Assembly (NCBI GenBank): GCA_035771175.1
Contig: CM069597.1
Location: 14,419,001 to 14,483,000 of the forward strand
Length of the DNA: 64,000 bases
Direction: 5' to 3'
Source of the DNA: Paratinospora sagittata
Taxonomy: Eukaryota > Streptophyta > Magnoliopsida > Ranunculales > Menispermaceae
The notes under the pieces are model-generated. The model was not told where the DNA came from, made no database searches, and saw only the letters and a list, made by a program, of their open reading frames with translations. Position 1 is the stretch's first letter. Each line of letters begins with the position of its first letter. Of the stretch, positions 44,878 through 57,162 are shown in pieces. The translations under genes and the position numbers were made by a program.

Positions 44878-45960
44878 ATAACACAAGGGATAGTAAAACT
44901 CTCTGGATCTTTGAGTTTATGGGATAACTTCTTCTATATGATGGCTCTACACTCTTCTGTCTGCTTGACTGTCTCAAATTCTTCTAGCTTTCTCTTTCTC
45001 ATCATGAGATCTTTTATGAACCTTGCATAGTTAGGCACCTGGCATCTGCAAGAGGTATGTTGATGTGAATTTTCTTAAAAATATCTAGAAATTTTGCAAA
45101 CTGGTCATAAACCTTTTTCTTTGCAAAACGCTGGGGTTAGGGGATGGGAGGTTTAAGGATAGGTGGGTTGTATGGAAAAGTGATGCGGCTCAAAAAATAT
45201 TCTTTCTTTGTAACCTCTTTCTCTTCCTTTAATGCTACTTATTTGCCTTTGTTTGTCACTTCCTCTTGAACTTCCTTTTGCACCGGTGAAGATGATGATG
45301 GTATAGATGGTGGAGAAGGAATAGATGGTGAAGGACCACTCTCAACTTCTTTACCACTTCTCAGTTTGATAGCCTTGCATTGCTCTTTTGGGTTCACCTC
45401 CGCGTTACTCAGGAAAGAGCCTCTTTGTGGGGCAGTAACGGATGAAGCTATTTGACCAATTTGTACCTCCAAGTTCTTGATTGAGGAACTAATGTTTCCC
45501 TTATGAGTCTCCATATTGTTGAGCCTTGACTCATTCTTCTCAAACTTGTTGCTTGTCTCACCAATGAACGTGGCCAAAATATCCTTAAGTGGTGGCTTCC
45601 TTTCTTGTACTTGTTGGTTGAACCCCGATGGTTGTAGCACATTCCTAGTGTTAGAGTAGGAAATAGTTTCATGGTTCCTCACACTCGAACGGTACTAATT
45701 TAACACTAGTCCTCCACCTTGGTTTCCTCTATAGTTGTCTTGGTTCCCTCTGTAGTTGTACAATCTATTGTTAACAACTGTACTTGTTCTTCTTGACCAC
45801 CAAAACCTTGAGGAACTGAACGTGCTGCTACAATGGATGCTATGGAAGATGAAGAACTTCCTTGTAGAGTGGAGACTTTGTTAGATAAAGCCACCATGTA
45901 ATGCAACATACAAGCCGTCTGTGCGGACAGAGAGGTCATTTGATCAACCTCATGCAACCC
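44878..45960 (-). pseudogene. Athila-like gag-protease fragment (element B)
   Basis: On the minus strand the text begins inside gag with LHEVDQMTSLSAQ (45957). It passes RNHETISYSNTRNVLQPSGF (45680), the coiled EKNESRLNNMETHK..IKNLEVQIGQIASSV block and a Pro/Ser linker (45239-45400). It ends in the pre-protease region KFLDIFKKIHINIPLAD (about 45080) and LKDPESFTIPCV (44880). Frameshifts and stops (TAG before YRSS, TAA before PQRF) break it. It is cut by an LTR at 44877 just before the protease active site, and at 45960 it joins an LTR interior. Confidence 0.85.
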
Positions 45961-46901
45961 AAGGCACCCTCTTTTGAAGCATCTACCTCAAGTTTATGAT
46001 AATCTAATCCGTGATCAATGGATCAAAAAATTACACCAAGAGAAATATAAATAAACTATAGAAACTTTATTAATAATAATTAAACCATAAAACTAGACAT
46101 AGTATCAAGCTTAGATCAATCTACACCTCTAGAAAGAATTTAGCTCATGAATGAAGACATAAAAACATGAAATATAAGTTCGAACATGTATCAAAATCGA
46201 GAGAAACAAACTAGAATGTTGTAGAGATTGGGAATAGACTTCAATGTAGATCTTCTTCTCCACCTCACTCCAGCCGTAAAACTTCATTCTCCCCTCTATT
46301 CCAATGTAATCCTCTTGAAAAACCCTAAATTTTGATATATAATATGGCCCAAAGTCGTGTGGAATTAGAATTGGAAAGTGCTTCTTTAGAAAAATCGTCC
46401 AAGTTGCTAAAACGCAACTTGGAAAACCTTTTAGTGCCGCGTTTCACAACCTTTCAGAGCCGCGGCGCTCAAAACGTCACAAGGTGTGTGATTTTTTGGG
46501 AGTTAGCTATTTTTCACTCCTTTTTGCCTTTTTTCTTGTGGACTTAGCCAATTTTCTTCCACTTCTTGACTTGGGTTCTTCATGAATCATCTAGGCTTCT
46601 CATACGTTGTGTTCATCATTCATGAATCATCATCTAGGCTTCTCATATGTTGTGTCCATCATTCATGCTCACTTCGACACATCTAAATACCTACAAAACA
46701 ATGCAAACAAGTAATTAACATACTCAAAACCTAAATGTATCCAACATATAAACTAACAAACCGAAATAATAAATAAAAGCCAATTTATTCCTAAACTAAC
46801 AAATGCATCAAAACTAACATAAACACACTAAACTAATGTATAAAATATCCCAAAACACACCTAAAACATGCTCTAAAGCCTATCTAAATATGCAACTTTC
46901 A
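45961..46901 (-). mobile_element. Truncated 3' LTR of Athila-like element D
   Basis: The right end is TGCAACTTTCA at 46901 with a reversed polypurine tract (AATACCCCCAAACTTAGG) after it. The left end is an abrupt join between gag (to 45960) and the LTR interior at AAGGCACCCTCTTTTGAAGC. It contains a GC palindrome (46456-46469) and TTTTGATATATAATATG. Confidence 0.83.
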
Positions 46902-47506
46902 AATACCCCCAAACTTAGGATTTTGATTGTCCCGAGCAAAGGGAAAACAAAACTAAAACTAAAAATCAATCAATCATCTACCATCCTAATCTCAAACAAA
47001 TTAATAAATTGATTCGAAAGATCATACAAGATCATCATATGGCCTCTAAGATCACATTGACAGATAATAACTCATCGGATAATTTTTAAGAGTGTTAGAG
47101 ATGTCTAGAATTTCAATCCAACTCCTCGCCTAACCTCATCTTTCATTCTTAAACACACCATCCTATAGTGAGTCTCATAAAACCATTTATGAAATTCATA
47201 GACAAGTGCAAGCAAGTATGAAGTGTAAGTGATCTCAAATAAATATATATAAAGTGAATCCCATAGGCAAATCTTTCATACCACTCTCCACAAATGTAGA
47301 TCACATGCCATTAAGAATCAATTGGTCTATCTTAGTTTGTAATGTATGGCCAAGGTTTAAAGGTAGGAAAAATTGAAAAAATTTATGCTCAAAACACCCT
47401 AAACACTTTGAACTTTTACAAACATCCTCAACATTACATTTGGAACCAAAAACCCAATTTCAGCACATATATCCTCTCTTTAACTATTCAATCTTTTCAT
47501 TCCATT
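46902..47506 (-). other. 3' non-coding region of element D, part next to the LTR
   Basis: Polypurine tract and non-coding text as in element C (53652-54250). It is interrupted by the solo LTR at 47507. No gene is seen. Confidence 0.65.
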
Positions 47507-48226
47507 TGTGGCGACCCCGCGCCCCGGACCACCAACCCCGCAGGGAATGGCATGCGGAATGCCGGGGCGGGACGCCCGGCGTAGGCATCTCCGACCACTC
47601 CTCAACTCTCGTGAGGTGGTTGAGACCCTACGAGCCTTATCTCAAACAACGACATAATATTAAAAGGTACTAAACAAAACTACCCACCGTATTAATCATC
47701 AAAGACAAGGGATAATCCATAAAAATGAACCATAAATAAAATCATAATCCCTACAGTCCATTAAAATTGACATACACATAAAGTCCAAAATTGTGGGTAC
47801 AAATCAAAACCGTCATATGCCCACATGGTCTATCTAACAAGTCCCAACTCACCCATACTACAATGTGGTAAGTGTTATAATTACATAATCCAAAAGATAA
47901 TACTTCATAATTTAAAACACAGTTCAATCAAAATGCCTCTCAACTCACATCGAGGCTTTGGATTCTCTCGCAGGCAAGGCCCTCAAGATATAACTACTCC
48001 TTTGCCCTTATTCGGGACAGAAGGACCTGAAAGAGGAAAATGAGGGTGAGCCAACGGTGCCCAGTGAATAGAATTCAGATATGCTATCAATACTCATCAA
48101 TAAATATCATGTATGCATGTCAATGTGTAGCATGATTTAAAAGCTCATAACATATAGATTTCAAACATTTATAATAAGTTCGATGCAAGTAAAAGCTTAT
48201 CAATTTGGATCCACATTCCACATGCA

Positions 48227-48330
48227 TTGGGTTACTAGTGCACGTCTATTTCACCGTACCGTTGATCCCAATCATGTTTATTTGGGTTACTAGTACACGT
48301 CTATTTCACCGTGCTGTTGACCCCAATCAT
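48227..48330. repeat. Tandem duplication, 55-bp period, in solo LTR
   Basis: TTGGGTTACTAGTGCACG followed by CTATTTCACCGTACCGTTGA recurs from about 48282 with few changes. Confidence 0.85.
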
Positions 48331-49962
48331 TTCCTTTCCTAAAACCCTCCTGTGGCAAGGTTAAGTCCCCCTATTAGCCAGATAGATGGGCCCAACCAAA
48401 GTCATAAGGTTTTCTCAAATCAATGCATCATTCAAAACATTAGAACACATTCATGCTTTCAACATACAATATATATAAGTGATATGATGACATAAAAGAT
48501 ATAATCATAAATGAAGTCTACTCACAACCAAGCCTCGCGAGAGTATTTAACCACACACGACCACCAAACCGAATCAACCCAATCAAGATCCTGAAACATA
48601 CATCAATATCCTACCATACATCAATTTCTATGCTCAATCACATAGACATTACACATCAACCCTAAATCAGCCCACATATAAACAATAGGCCTAAATCCCA
48701 TCTAATCCCATCATTCAACTCAAATCACATGACTTAGGCCTCTAATGCATAGTTCTCATACATAAACCATTCTATTAATCAAAAATACTGATTTTCAATT
48801 CCTTTAGGCATAAACATGCCCAAATTGGTCACTTGATCACAAGTAGCCCTAACCCATGATATGGTCACAACCACCAAATCAGTAGCATAATCAACTCTAA
48901 TCATGCTTAATTAAACATAAGTTGCATCAATTCAATGATTCTAGGCCAAAAGCATCAAAAGCCCTAAAATATGAAATTTTCCATACTTAGGCCATATTGT
49001 CGATTTACACTAGGTCACCATGTTCAGCCATGTATATCACTGATTTTGCATCATGGGTTCATCAACAATGGCAACTAGGTCAACATAGTTGACATGCAAG
49101 CTATTTGGAAAGGTCTAAGTTCATATTCTAAATTTAGGTCTAATACAAGCAACCCTACCAATTCTTCATTTACTATTCTATTCAGATGTATCAATATACC
49201 AACAGAAATATGTAATCACAAAATCAACCGTACAGATTGAATTATGTGAAGAAACAAACCTTCTGTCCAAATATCAGCCCAATCCAACGGTGGACCGAAA
49301 AGATAAGTATATTTGATGAACAAGTCTCTAATCAGACAATTTCTCCTTACTCAAACTCAGATGACTATATCACACAAAATACTAAACGAATACACATCTC
49401 CACCGTTCAGAATACAGAAATCAGTTATAAACTACATACCCAAATTTGATATCCATCCAACGGTAGATTTAGAAGATCTACAAGTTTGAGTGAAACACCA
49501 CGAGAAATCCAGAATCTCCGACCAGCTTTGTTTCAGAGGTTAGATCTCTTAGAAGAAACCCTAAATCAAGATCTCCACCGTTCATAATGTAGAACTATCC
49601 GTTGTACACGACATACCCAAATTTTATATCCATCCACGGTAGATTAAGGAGATCTATAAGTTTGAGCGAAACGGTGCAAGAAATCCAGACTTTTCGACCA
49701 GCCTTGTTTGAGAGGTTAGATCTCTTAGAAGAAACCTCCGATCAAGATCTCCACCGACCAGAATGAATAACCATAAGTTACGAACTTGCTGAAAAATTTT
49801 GAGCTCAATCTGACCATAGATTCCAAAGATCTACCTCTTTGATGAAAACGTCGCAGGGATCTTCCTCCTGCAACTCTCTCCTTCTTTCTCTTCTTCTTTC
49901 CTTTCTCTTCTTTTCTTTCTCTTCTTCTTTCCTTTCTCTCCACTCACCTCTTTCTAGCACTT

Positions 49963-50022
49963 CCTTGATTCCCTCCTTGATTCTCTCCTTGATTCCCTCC
50001 TTGATTCTCTCCTTGATTCCCT
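49963..50022. repeat. 12-bp minisatellite (CCTTGATTCYCT x5) in solo LTR
   Basis: Five consecutive 12-bp units alternate CCTTGATTCCCT and CCTTGATTCTCT. Confidence 0.9.
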
Positions 50023-50463
50023 CCACTCATTCTAACACTTCCTTGAGGGCATGAGACGCTTGTCCACTTTCATGCACCAACCTTCACATGTGTTGGTCCC
50101 ATACTACCCATACCAACCACATGTACTTTAACCAATTTCATGCTTCCATGTATTTTAAATGTCCAATCCATTTAATACACCAAATTTTCATTCTCATTTA
50201 TCCTTTTATTTAATCAATCCTAACTCATATCAATTCATGGTTTAATGGACCCATGCATAAATAATAACATATGCATTTTAATTTAATTTAACATGACCCA
50301 TATACAATTTATGATACACATATTTATATACATTATCAAGCATCAACTATACAAACATTAAACAACCATCAAACAAACACCAAACATATCAAGGCAACGC
50401 ATAGAGTTTGGGCAAAGTGCAATTGAGTTATGGGCTAGATGAAATAATTTTCGGGGCGTCACA

Positions 50464-51613
50464 CCATTCCCCATTCTTTTGTTTGCTTGTTTTCTTATTT
50501 TCAAAGAACAACTACACCCCCATACTTATTTCTTTTCATAATCATGGGCATAACATCCTTTTCTTCTTCCTTTTTTCTTCATTTTCTTTTCCTTTTCAAT
50601 AGAACTCATAAGCAAACTTCACATTTTTCTCTTCTTTGTCAACCTTTTTCTTCACTTTTCTTGCCCATTATTATTTCATCAGAATAATAACACTCCAACA
50701 TGATCAAAGTGTATAAGGTACATAGGTTGAAAAATAGGGGAATTAAACATGATAAGATCAAATTTCTGATGTATAGGTAACAAAGAAAAGGATATTCAGC
50801 TCAAAATGGGAACTATGGATACAATAAAAACTAAGGTAGGCTATTTGGCTCAAACTTATCCAAACATGGCCTAAATCATTTTCCTCATAGCATGCTCTCT
50901 AGGATTTGGCCTCAAGTGATAATCAAATTTGTTCTAGGATTTCTAAGATCTAATATATATATATATATATATATATAACTTTACATGCACACATCCAATC
51001 TAAACAAGTCATGACTGCACAAAATCAACCACACTAGACATGTAGAGAATTTCCAACAAAGCTAAGCAAATAATCGAATCACGCACATAGACTTAAGATA
51101 TCTCTTTACACTCTCCTAGAGTTATGTTCATGTACATGTTCTCCTATCATTGGCCATTCAGAAAAATAAAATGAATTGAATCAAATCAGAATTTGTAAAA
51201 TCATAGGACATCCTAAACAGGTTTGTACCATGAGAAGTCAAAAAATCAAAATTCTCCCCCCAAACTTAAAACAAGCATTGTCCTCAATGCATGCAATAAA
51301 CAAATAAATACTTGGAAACACAGAGGCATATAAGAGAGAGAAGAGTTTCGAAAACCCTCTGAACCCAAATGGGTAAAGATTCAACATGATACACTCCAAT
51401 CGCCTTTCATAGTTGCTCCAAGAGGTCCCCAAAACTTACTTTTGAATCTGGAAAGGAAAAGAAACAAAACTTGTCAATGATATGAAACTCAAATCTATAT
51501 TACAATGACTAAAAACATAAAACACATAAAATAACAAAAATTTCAAAAGCGATGGGTTGCCTCCCAACAAGCACTTAGTTTAAAGTCCTCAACTCAACTT
51601 CTTCTTTGTTTCT
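50464..51613 (-). other. 3' non-coding region of element D, remainder
   Basis: It continues the non-coding text after the solo LTR. A TA run lies near 50955-50985. A reversed purine tract and GAGGACAATG block lie at about 51252-51295, and CCTCCCAACAAGCACTTAG at about 51560 is the usual tail text of these elements. No gene is seen; pol is absent between it and the protease. Confidence 0.65.
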
Positions 51614-53235
51614 TTAAGGTGGATCATCAAGAAGCACGACCTTTTCATTCCTTTCTTCTTGGCCCTTCAAGTTTTTTAACCGTTTCTTCTTGACTTGAGA
51701 AAGAGATCCATCTTTTCGCTAATAGTATATTATAGTACTCAACAACTTTTCTTCTTCAACATTAGGCATCAAATATAGGTCCATCCACACCAAGGGAGGA
51801 GGGTCATCTAAATTCTCAATTTTATCCACATAGTATACCAAGGCATCTTTCAGTGTACGCGTCTCATAAGCCTTGGTAGCACACTCATCAATTACCCTTT
51901 CGATATCAATCCGGTTGCATGTATTCTTCTTATCGGGAGCTTTGGATGTATTGTAGATCTTAAACATCACCATTTCTTCACTAACCCTCAAAGTAAGTTC
52001 ACCAAGCTCCACATTAATCAATGCTCTCCCCGTAGCAAGGAATGGTCGCCCAAGTATAAGAGGAATATTCCCATCTTCCTCCGTGTCCAAAACTACAAAG
52101 TCCATTGGGAAGATGAACTTGTCCACCTTCACTAACACATCCTCAATTATACCCCGAGGGTATGTAAATGATCGATCCGCTAGTTGCAAAGATATTGTAG
52201 TTGGCTTCACCTCGCCAAGCCCCAATTTCCTGAAAAATTGACAAAGGCATCAAGTTAATGATTGCATTTAAATCACATAAAACATTATTAAAATTTTTAG
52301 GACCAATGGAGCAAGGTATATTGAAACTCCTCGGATCTTTCAGCTTTTGTGGAAGCTTTTTCTGTATGATTGCACTACACTCTTCAGTAAGCTTTACTGT
52401 CTCTAATTCTTCAAGCTTCCTCTTTTTCAACATAACTTCCTTTATGAACTTCATGTAGTTCAATATTTGCTCCAGTGTATCTGCAAAAGGAATGTTAATG
52501 TGAATCTTTTTGAAAATATCAAGAAACTTGGCGAATTTCTCGTCAAACTTTTTCTTTTGGAATCTTTGAGGAAACAGAATAGGAGTTTTGAGTTTAGGGA
52601 GGTTATCCGTGAAAGTTATAGAACTAGGCCGCTATGGCCTCTCATGCGACTTCTCCCCCTTGGATGACTCTGGGTCATTCTCTTTATTTTGCTCGGCCTC
52701 AGTGCTCGGCTCGTCATGTACATTACTATGTTTTGATGGTGATGTTATGCATGGGCTATGATGATCAGCCCCTTGCATTTCCTTCCCACTTCTCAAGATG
52801 ATGACGTGAGACTGCTCTTTCGGGTTTACCTCAGTGTTGCTAGGTAGTGACCCCCGTTGTTGGGCATTCACAGTTGAGGCTCGTTGCCCAACTTGTACCT
52901 CCAAATTCTTTATAGATGCCCTCTTTTCCATCATAAATTGAACCCAACATATCTTCCAAGGATGACTAATTTTCTTGAGCTTGATTACAAAAGCCAAGTG
53001 GTTGCAATGTGTTCCTCGTGTTGGCATAGGAGAAGTTTTCATGATTTATGATGCTTGGGTGGTACTGATTCGAAACACCTTGATTGCTTCTATAGTTGTA
53101 CCCCCGATTGTTAATGTATTGAACTTCCTCCGCCATTGCTTCGGTTTCTCTTCTTCTCTCCTGCCTTAGTCTTCCAAGAGCACGTTCTATCACGGGATCA
53201 AATGGTAGTACTTTAAAACTTCTTGCTCGTTCCAC
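51614..53235 (-). pseudogene. Athila-like gag-protease ending in a stop, no pol (element D)
   Basis: On the minus strand gag starts MERARSFKVLPFDP (53235) and continues with YNNRGYNYRSNQG, the NLEVQVGQRASTVNAQQRG block and a linker. The protease region has MNYMKFIKEVMLKKRKLEE, CDLNAIINLMP at the active site (Gly replaced by Asn), LQLADRSFTYPRGIIEDVLV and PLILGRPFLATGRALI. It closes with NVEEEKLLSTII and, after a frameshift, VVLLDDPP and a stop at 51614. The central part of gag (the ESLYEAWERF region) is absent, as in element C. No reverse transcriptase or integrase follows. Confidence 0.87.
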
Positions 53236-53651
53236 AGCCTTTTGGAGCCGCGGCGCTCAGAACGTCACATGGTGCATGCTTTTTTGGGACTTAGCCATTT
53301 TTCGCTCTTTTTTGCCCTTCCTTCCTGTGGACTTGGCCAATTTTCTTCCACTTCTTGACTTGGGTTCTTCATGAATTATCATCTAGGCTTCTCATATGTT
53401 GTGTCCATCATTCATGCTCATTTCCACACATCTAACTATCTACAAAACAATGCAAAACAAGTAATTAACATACTCAAAACCTAAATTGACCCAACATATA
53501 AACTAACAAACCAAAATAATGCATAGAAACCAATTTATTCCTAAATTACCAAATGTATCAAAACTAACATAAACACACTAAACTAATGTATAAAATATCC
53601 CAAAACACACCTAAAGCATGCTCTAAAACCTATCTAAATATGCAACTTTCA
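53236..53651 (-). mobile_element. Truncated 3' LTR of Athila-like element C
   Basis: The right end is TGCAACTTTCA at 53651 with AATACCCCCAAACTTAAG after it. The left end joins the gag start of element D directly to LTR interior at ACAGCCTTTTGGAGCCGCGG. It keeps a GC palindrome (53244-53257). Confidence 0.83.
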
Positions 53652-55347
53652 AATACCCCCAAACTTAAGATTTTGATCGTCCCGAGCAAAGGGAAAACTA
53701 AACTAAAACTAAAAATCAATCAATCATCTACCATCCTAATCTCAAACAAATTAAGAATTTGATTCAAAATATCATACAAGATCATCATTATGGCCTATAA
53801 GATCACATTGACGGATAATAACTCATCAGATAATTTTTAAGAGTGTTAGAAATGTCTAGAATTTCTATCCAACTCGTCACCTAACGTCATCTTCCATTCT
53901 CAAACACACCATCCTATAGTGAGTCTCATAAAACCATTCATGAAATTCATAGACAAGTGCAAGCAAGTATGAAGTGTAAGTGATCTCAAATAAATATATA
54001 GAAAGTGAATCCCATAGCCAAATCTTTCATACCACTCTCCACTAATGTAGATCACATGTCATTTAGAATCAATAGGTCTTTCTTAGGTTGTAATGTATGG
54101 CCAAGGTTCAAAGGTAGGAAAAATTTTAAAAATTTACGCTCAAAACACCCTAAATACTTTGATCTTTTACAAACATCAACAACATTACATTCAGAACCAA
54201 AAACCCAATTTCAGCACATATATCCTCTCTTTAAATATTCAATCTTTTCATTCTATTCCCCATTTTTTTGTTCCCTTGTTTTCTTATTTTCAAAGAACAA
54301 CTACACCCCCATACTTATTTCTTTTCATAATCATGGGCATAGCATCATTTTCTTCTCCTTTTTTTTTCTCTTCTTTGTCAACCTTTTTCTTCACTTTTCT
54401 TTCCCATTATTCTTTCATCCAAATAATAACACTCCAACATGATCAAAGTGTATAAGGTACAAAGGCTGAAAAAAGGATAATTAAACATGATAAGCTCAAA
54501 TTTCCTGATGTATAGGTAACAAAGAAAAGGATATTCAGCTCAAAATGGGAACTATGGATACAATAAAAAGTAAGGTTGGCTATTTGGCTCAAACTTATCC
54601 AAACATGGCCTAAATCATTTTCCTCAGGGCATGCTCTCTAGGATTTCCCCTCAAGTGATAATCAAATTTGTTCTAAGATTTCTATAGATATAATATATAT
54701 ATATATATAAAACTTTACATGCACACATCCAATCTAAACAAGTCATGACTCCACAAAATCAACCACACTAGACATGTAGAGAATTTTCAACAAAGCTAAG
54801 CAAATAGTGGAATCAAGCACACAAACTTAAGATATCTCTTTACACTCTCCTAGAGTTATGTTCATGTACATGTTCTCCTATCATTGGCCATTCAGAAAAA
54901 TAAAAAGAATTGAATCAAATCAGAATTTGTAAAATCATAGGACATCCTAAACAAGTCTTTACCATGACAAGTCAAAAAATCAAAATTCTCCCCCCAAACT
55001 TAAAACAAGCATTGTCCTCAATGCATGAAATAAACAAATAAATATTAGGAAAAACATAAGCATATAAGAGACAGAGGAGTTTCGATAACCCCCTGAACCC
55101 AAATGGGTAAAAATTCAACATGATGCACTCCAATTGCCTCTCATAGTTGCTCCAAGAGGTCCCCAAAACTTACTGTAGAACCTGGAAAGGAAAAGAAACA
55201 AAACTTGTCAATGGTATGAAACTCAAATCTATATTACAATGACTAAAAACATGAAACACATAAAATAAGAAAAATTCCAAAACCGATGGGTTGCCTCCAA
55301 ACAAACGCTTAGTTTAAAGTCCTTAACTCGACTTCTTCTTTGTTTCT
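53652..55347 (-). other. 3' non-coding region of element C
   Basis: It is nearly parallel to 46902-47506 plus 50469-51613 of element D, which confirms that the solo LTR at 47507 is an insertion. It holds the reversed polypurine tract (53652), a short TA run (54690) and the GAGGACAATG purine block (54990-55020). No gene is seen. Confidence 0.7.
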
Positions 55348-56965
55348 TTAAGGTGGATCATCAAGAAGCACGGTCTGTTCATTCCTTTCATCTTGGCCCT
55401 TAAATTTTTTTAACCATTTCTTCTTGACTTGAGAAAGAGATTCATCTTTTCGCTTATGCTCAATTATAGTACTCAACAACTTTTCTTCTTCAACATTAGG
55501 CATCAAATATAGGTCCTTCCACACCAAGGGAGGAGGGTTATCTAAATTCTCAATTTTTTCCACATAGTATACCTAGGCATCTTTCGGTGGAGGTGTCTCA
55601 AAAGCCTCGGTAGCACACTCATCAAGTACCCTTTCGATATCAATCTGGTTGCATGTATTCTTCTTATCAGGAGCTTTGGTTGTATTGTAGATCTTAAAAA
55701 TCACCATTTCTTCACTAACCCTCAAAATAAGTTCACCAAGCTCCACATCAATCAATGTTCTTCCCGTAGCAAGGAATGGTCGCCCATGTATAAGAGAAAT
55801 ATCACCATCTTCCTCTGTGTCAAAAACTACAAAGTCCACTGGGAAGATGAACTTGTCCACCTTAGCTAACACATCCTCAGTTATACCCCGAGGGTATGTA
55901 AATGATCAATTCGCTAGTTGTAAAGATATTGTAGTTGGCTTCACCTCGCCAAGCCCTAATTTCCTGAAAAATTGACAAAGGCACCAAGTTAATGCTTGCA
56001 CTTAAATCACATAAAACATTATTAAAATTTATAGGACCAATGGTGCAAGGTATATGAAACTCCTCGAATCTTTCAGCTTTTGTGGAAGCTTTTTCTATAT
56101 GATTGCACTGCACTCTTTAGTAAGCTTTACTGTCTCGAATTCTTCCAGCTTCCTCTTTTTCAACATAACATCCTTCATGAACTTTATGTTGTTCGGCGGT
56201 TGCTCCGGTGCATCTGCAGAAGTAATGTTAATGTGAATCTTTTTGAAAATATCAAGAAACTTGGCGAATTGCTCGTCAACCTTTTTTTTTTGGAATCTTT
56301 GAAGAAACGGAATAGGAGTTTTGAGTTTAGGGGGGTTATCCGTGAAAGTGATAGAACTAGGCCGCTATGGCCTCTCATGTGGTTTCTCCCCCTTGGATGA
56401 CTCTGTGTCCCTCTCTTTAGTTTGGTCGACCTCTGTGCTCGGCTCGTCATGTACATCACTAAGTTCTGATGGTGACGCTATGCTTGGGCTATGATTATCA
56501 GCCCCTTGCACTTCCTTTCGTTTCTCAAGAGGATGGCGTGGCACTGCCCTTTTGGGTTTACCATAGTGTTGCTAGGTAGTGCCCCCGTTGTTGGGCATTC
56601 ACAGTTGAGGCTAGTTGCCCAACTTGAACCTCCAAATTCTTTGTGGATGCCCTCGTTTCCATCATAAAGGAACCCAACATATCTTCCAAGGATGGTTTAT
56701 TTTCTTGAGCTTGATTACAAAAGTGGGGTGGTTGCAATGTGTTTCTAGTTGTTGCATAGGAGAAGTTTTCATGATTTCTAATGCTTGGGTGGTCCTGATT
56801 CAGAACTCCTTGATTGCTTCTATAGTTGTACCCCCGATTGTTGATGTATTGAACTTCATCCGCCATTGCTTTGGTTTCTCTTCTTCTCTCTTGCCTTAGT
56901 TTTCCAAGAGTACGTTCTATCTCAGGATCCAATGGTAGTACTTTAAAACTTCTTGCTCGTTGCAT
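55348..56965 (-). pseudogene. Athila-like gag-protease ending in a stop, no pol (element C)
   Basis: On the minus strand the frame starts MQRARSFKVLPLDPEIERTL at 56965 and has YNYRSNQGVLNQDH and the NLEVQVGQLASTVNAQQRG block. After frameshifts near 56560-56110 the protease follows: CDLSASINLVP (Gly to Ser at the active site), VDKFIFPVDFVVFDTEED, HGRPFLATGRTLID. The C-terminal segment MEKIENLDNPPPLVWKDLYL ends in VKKKWLKKFKGQDE..VLLDDPP and a stop at 55348. Element D ends the same way, so the gag-protease-only form seems to be a defined family, not a one-off deletion. A 5' LTR and primer site lie upstream. Confidence 0.87.
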
Positions 56966-57061
56966 AAACTCTTGAAATCCTATAAAACAAAAACAAAGAA
57001 AGAAACGAAGTATAAAGTAGTAAAAACTAAAATAAACAAAGAAACAAAGAAAGAAAAATTC

Positions 57062-57093
<32 letters not shown>

Positions 57094-57142
57094 AAATTAA
57101 AATCAGAGTTACTAACACAATAGTAGTGAAAATTAGTAATTA
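56966..57142 (-). other. Leader of element C with a 29-nt A/T run
   Basis: The stretch lies between the gag start and the primer site. On the plus strand it has 29 A at 57062-57090, that is a T run in the element's own orientation. This is not a poly(A) tail. Confidence 0.75.
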
Positions 57143-57162
57143 TCCCAGGCAACTATGCCTTT
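57143..57162 (-). promoter_or_regulatory. Primer-binding site of element C
   Basis: On the minus strand, AAAGGCATAGTTGCCTGGGA stands where a tRNA-Asp-type site (TGGCGCCGTTGCCGGGG) is expected. GATAATTACTAATTTTC follows. Confidence 0.65.

Larger units (their letters stand above)
47507..50463 (-). mobile_element. Solo LTR, chromovirus type, minus strand, TSD CCATT
   Basis: It reads TGTGGCGACCCCGCG to TTTTCGGGGCGTCACA, 2957 bp, with CCATT at 47502-47506 and 50464-50468. Orientation is set by the reversed block GTGAGCCAACGGTGCCCAGTG near 48050, which corresponds to the CACTGAGC..GCTCAC block of the other chromovirus LTRs. It contains a 55-bp tandem duplication (48227-48330), near-repeats around 49440 and 49620 (CATCCAACGGTAGATT-like) and a 12-bp minisatellite (49963-50022). 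No frame is supported. Confidence 0.9.

Noticed and set aside
50950..50985. TA dinucleotide run as a meaningful feature
   Set aside because: Plain microsatellite, also present in shorter form at 54690 in the sister element.
53970..54460. Overlapping open frames of 120-145 codons on the plus strand
   Set aside because: They are shadows in low-complexity 3' non-coding text of element C, repeated with breaks in element D.
57062..57090. 29-A run as a poly(A) tail of a retrogene or SINE
   Set aside because: It lies between primer site and gag of a minus-strand element, so it is a T run in the leader; there is no TSD or SINE body next to it.
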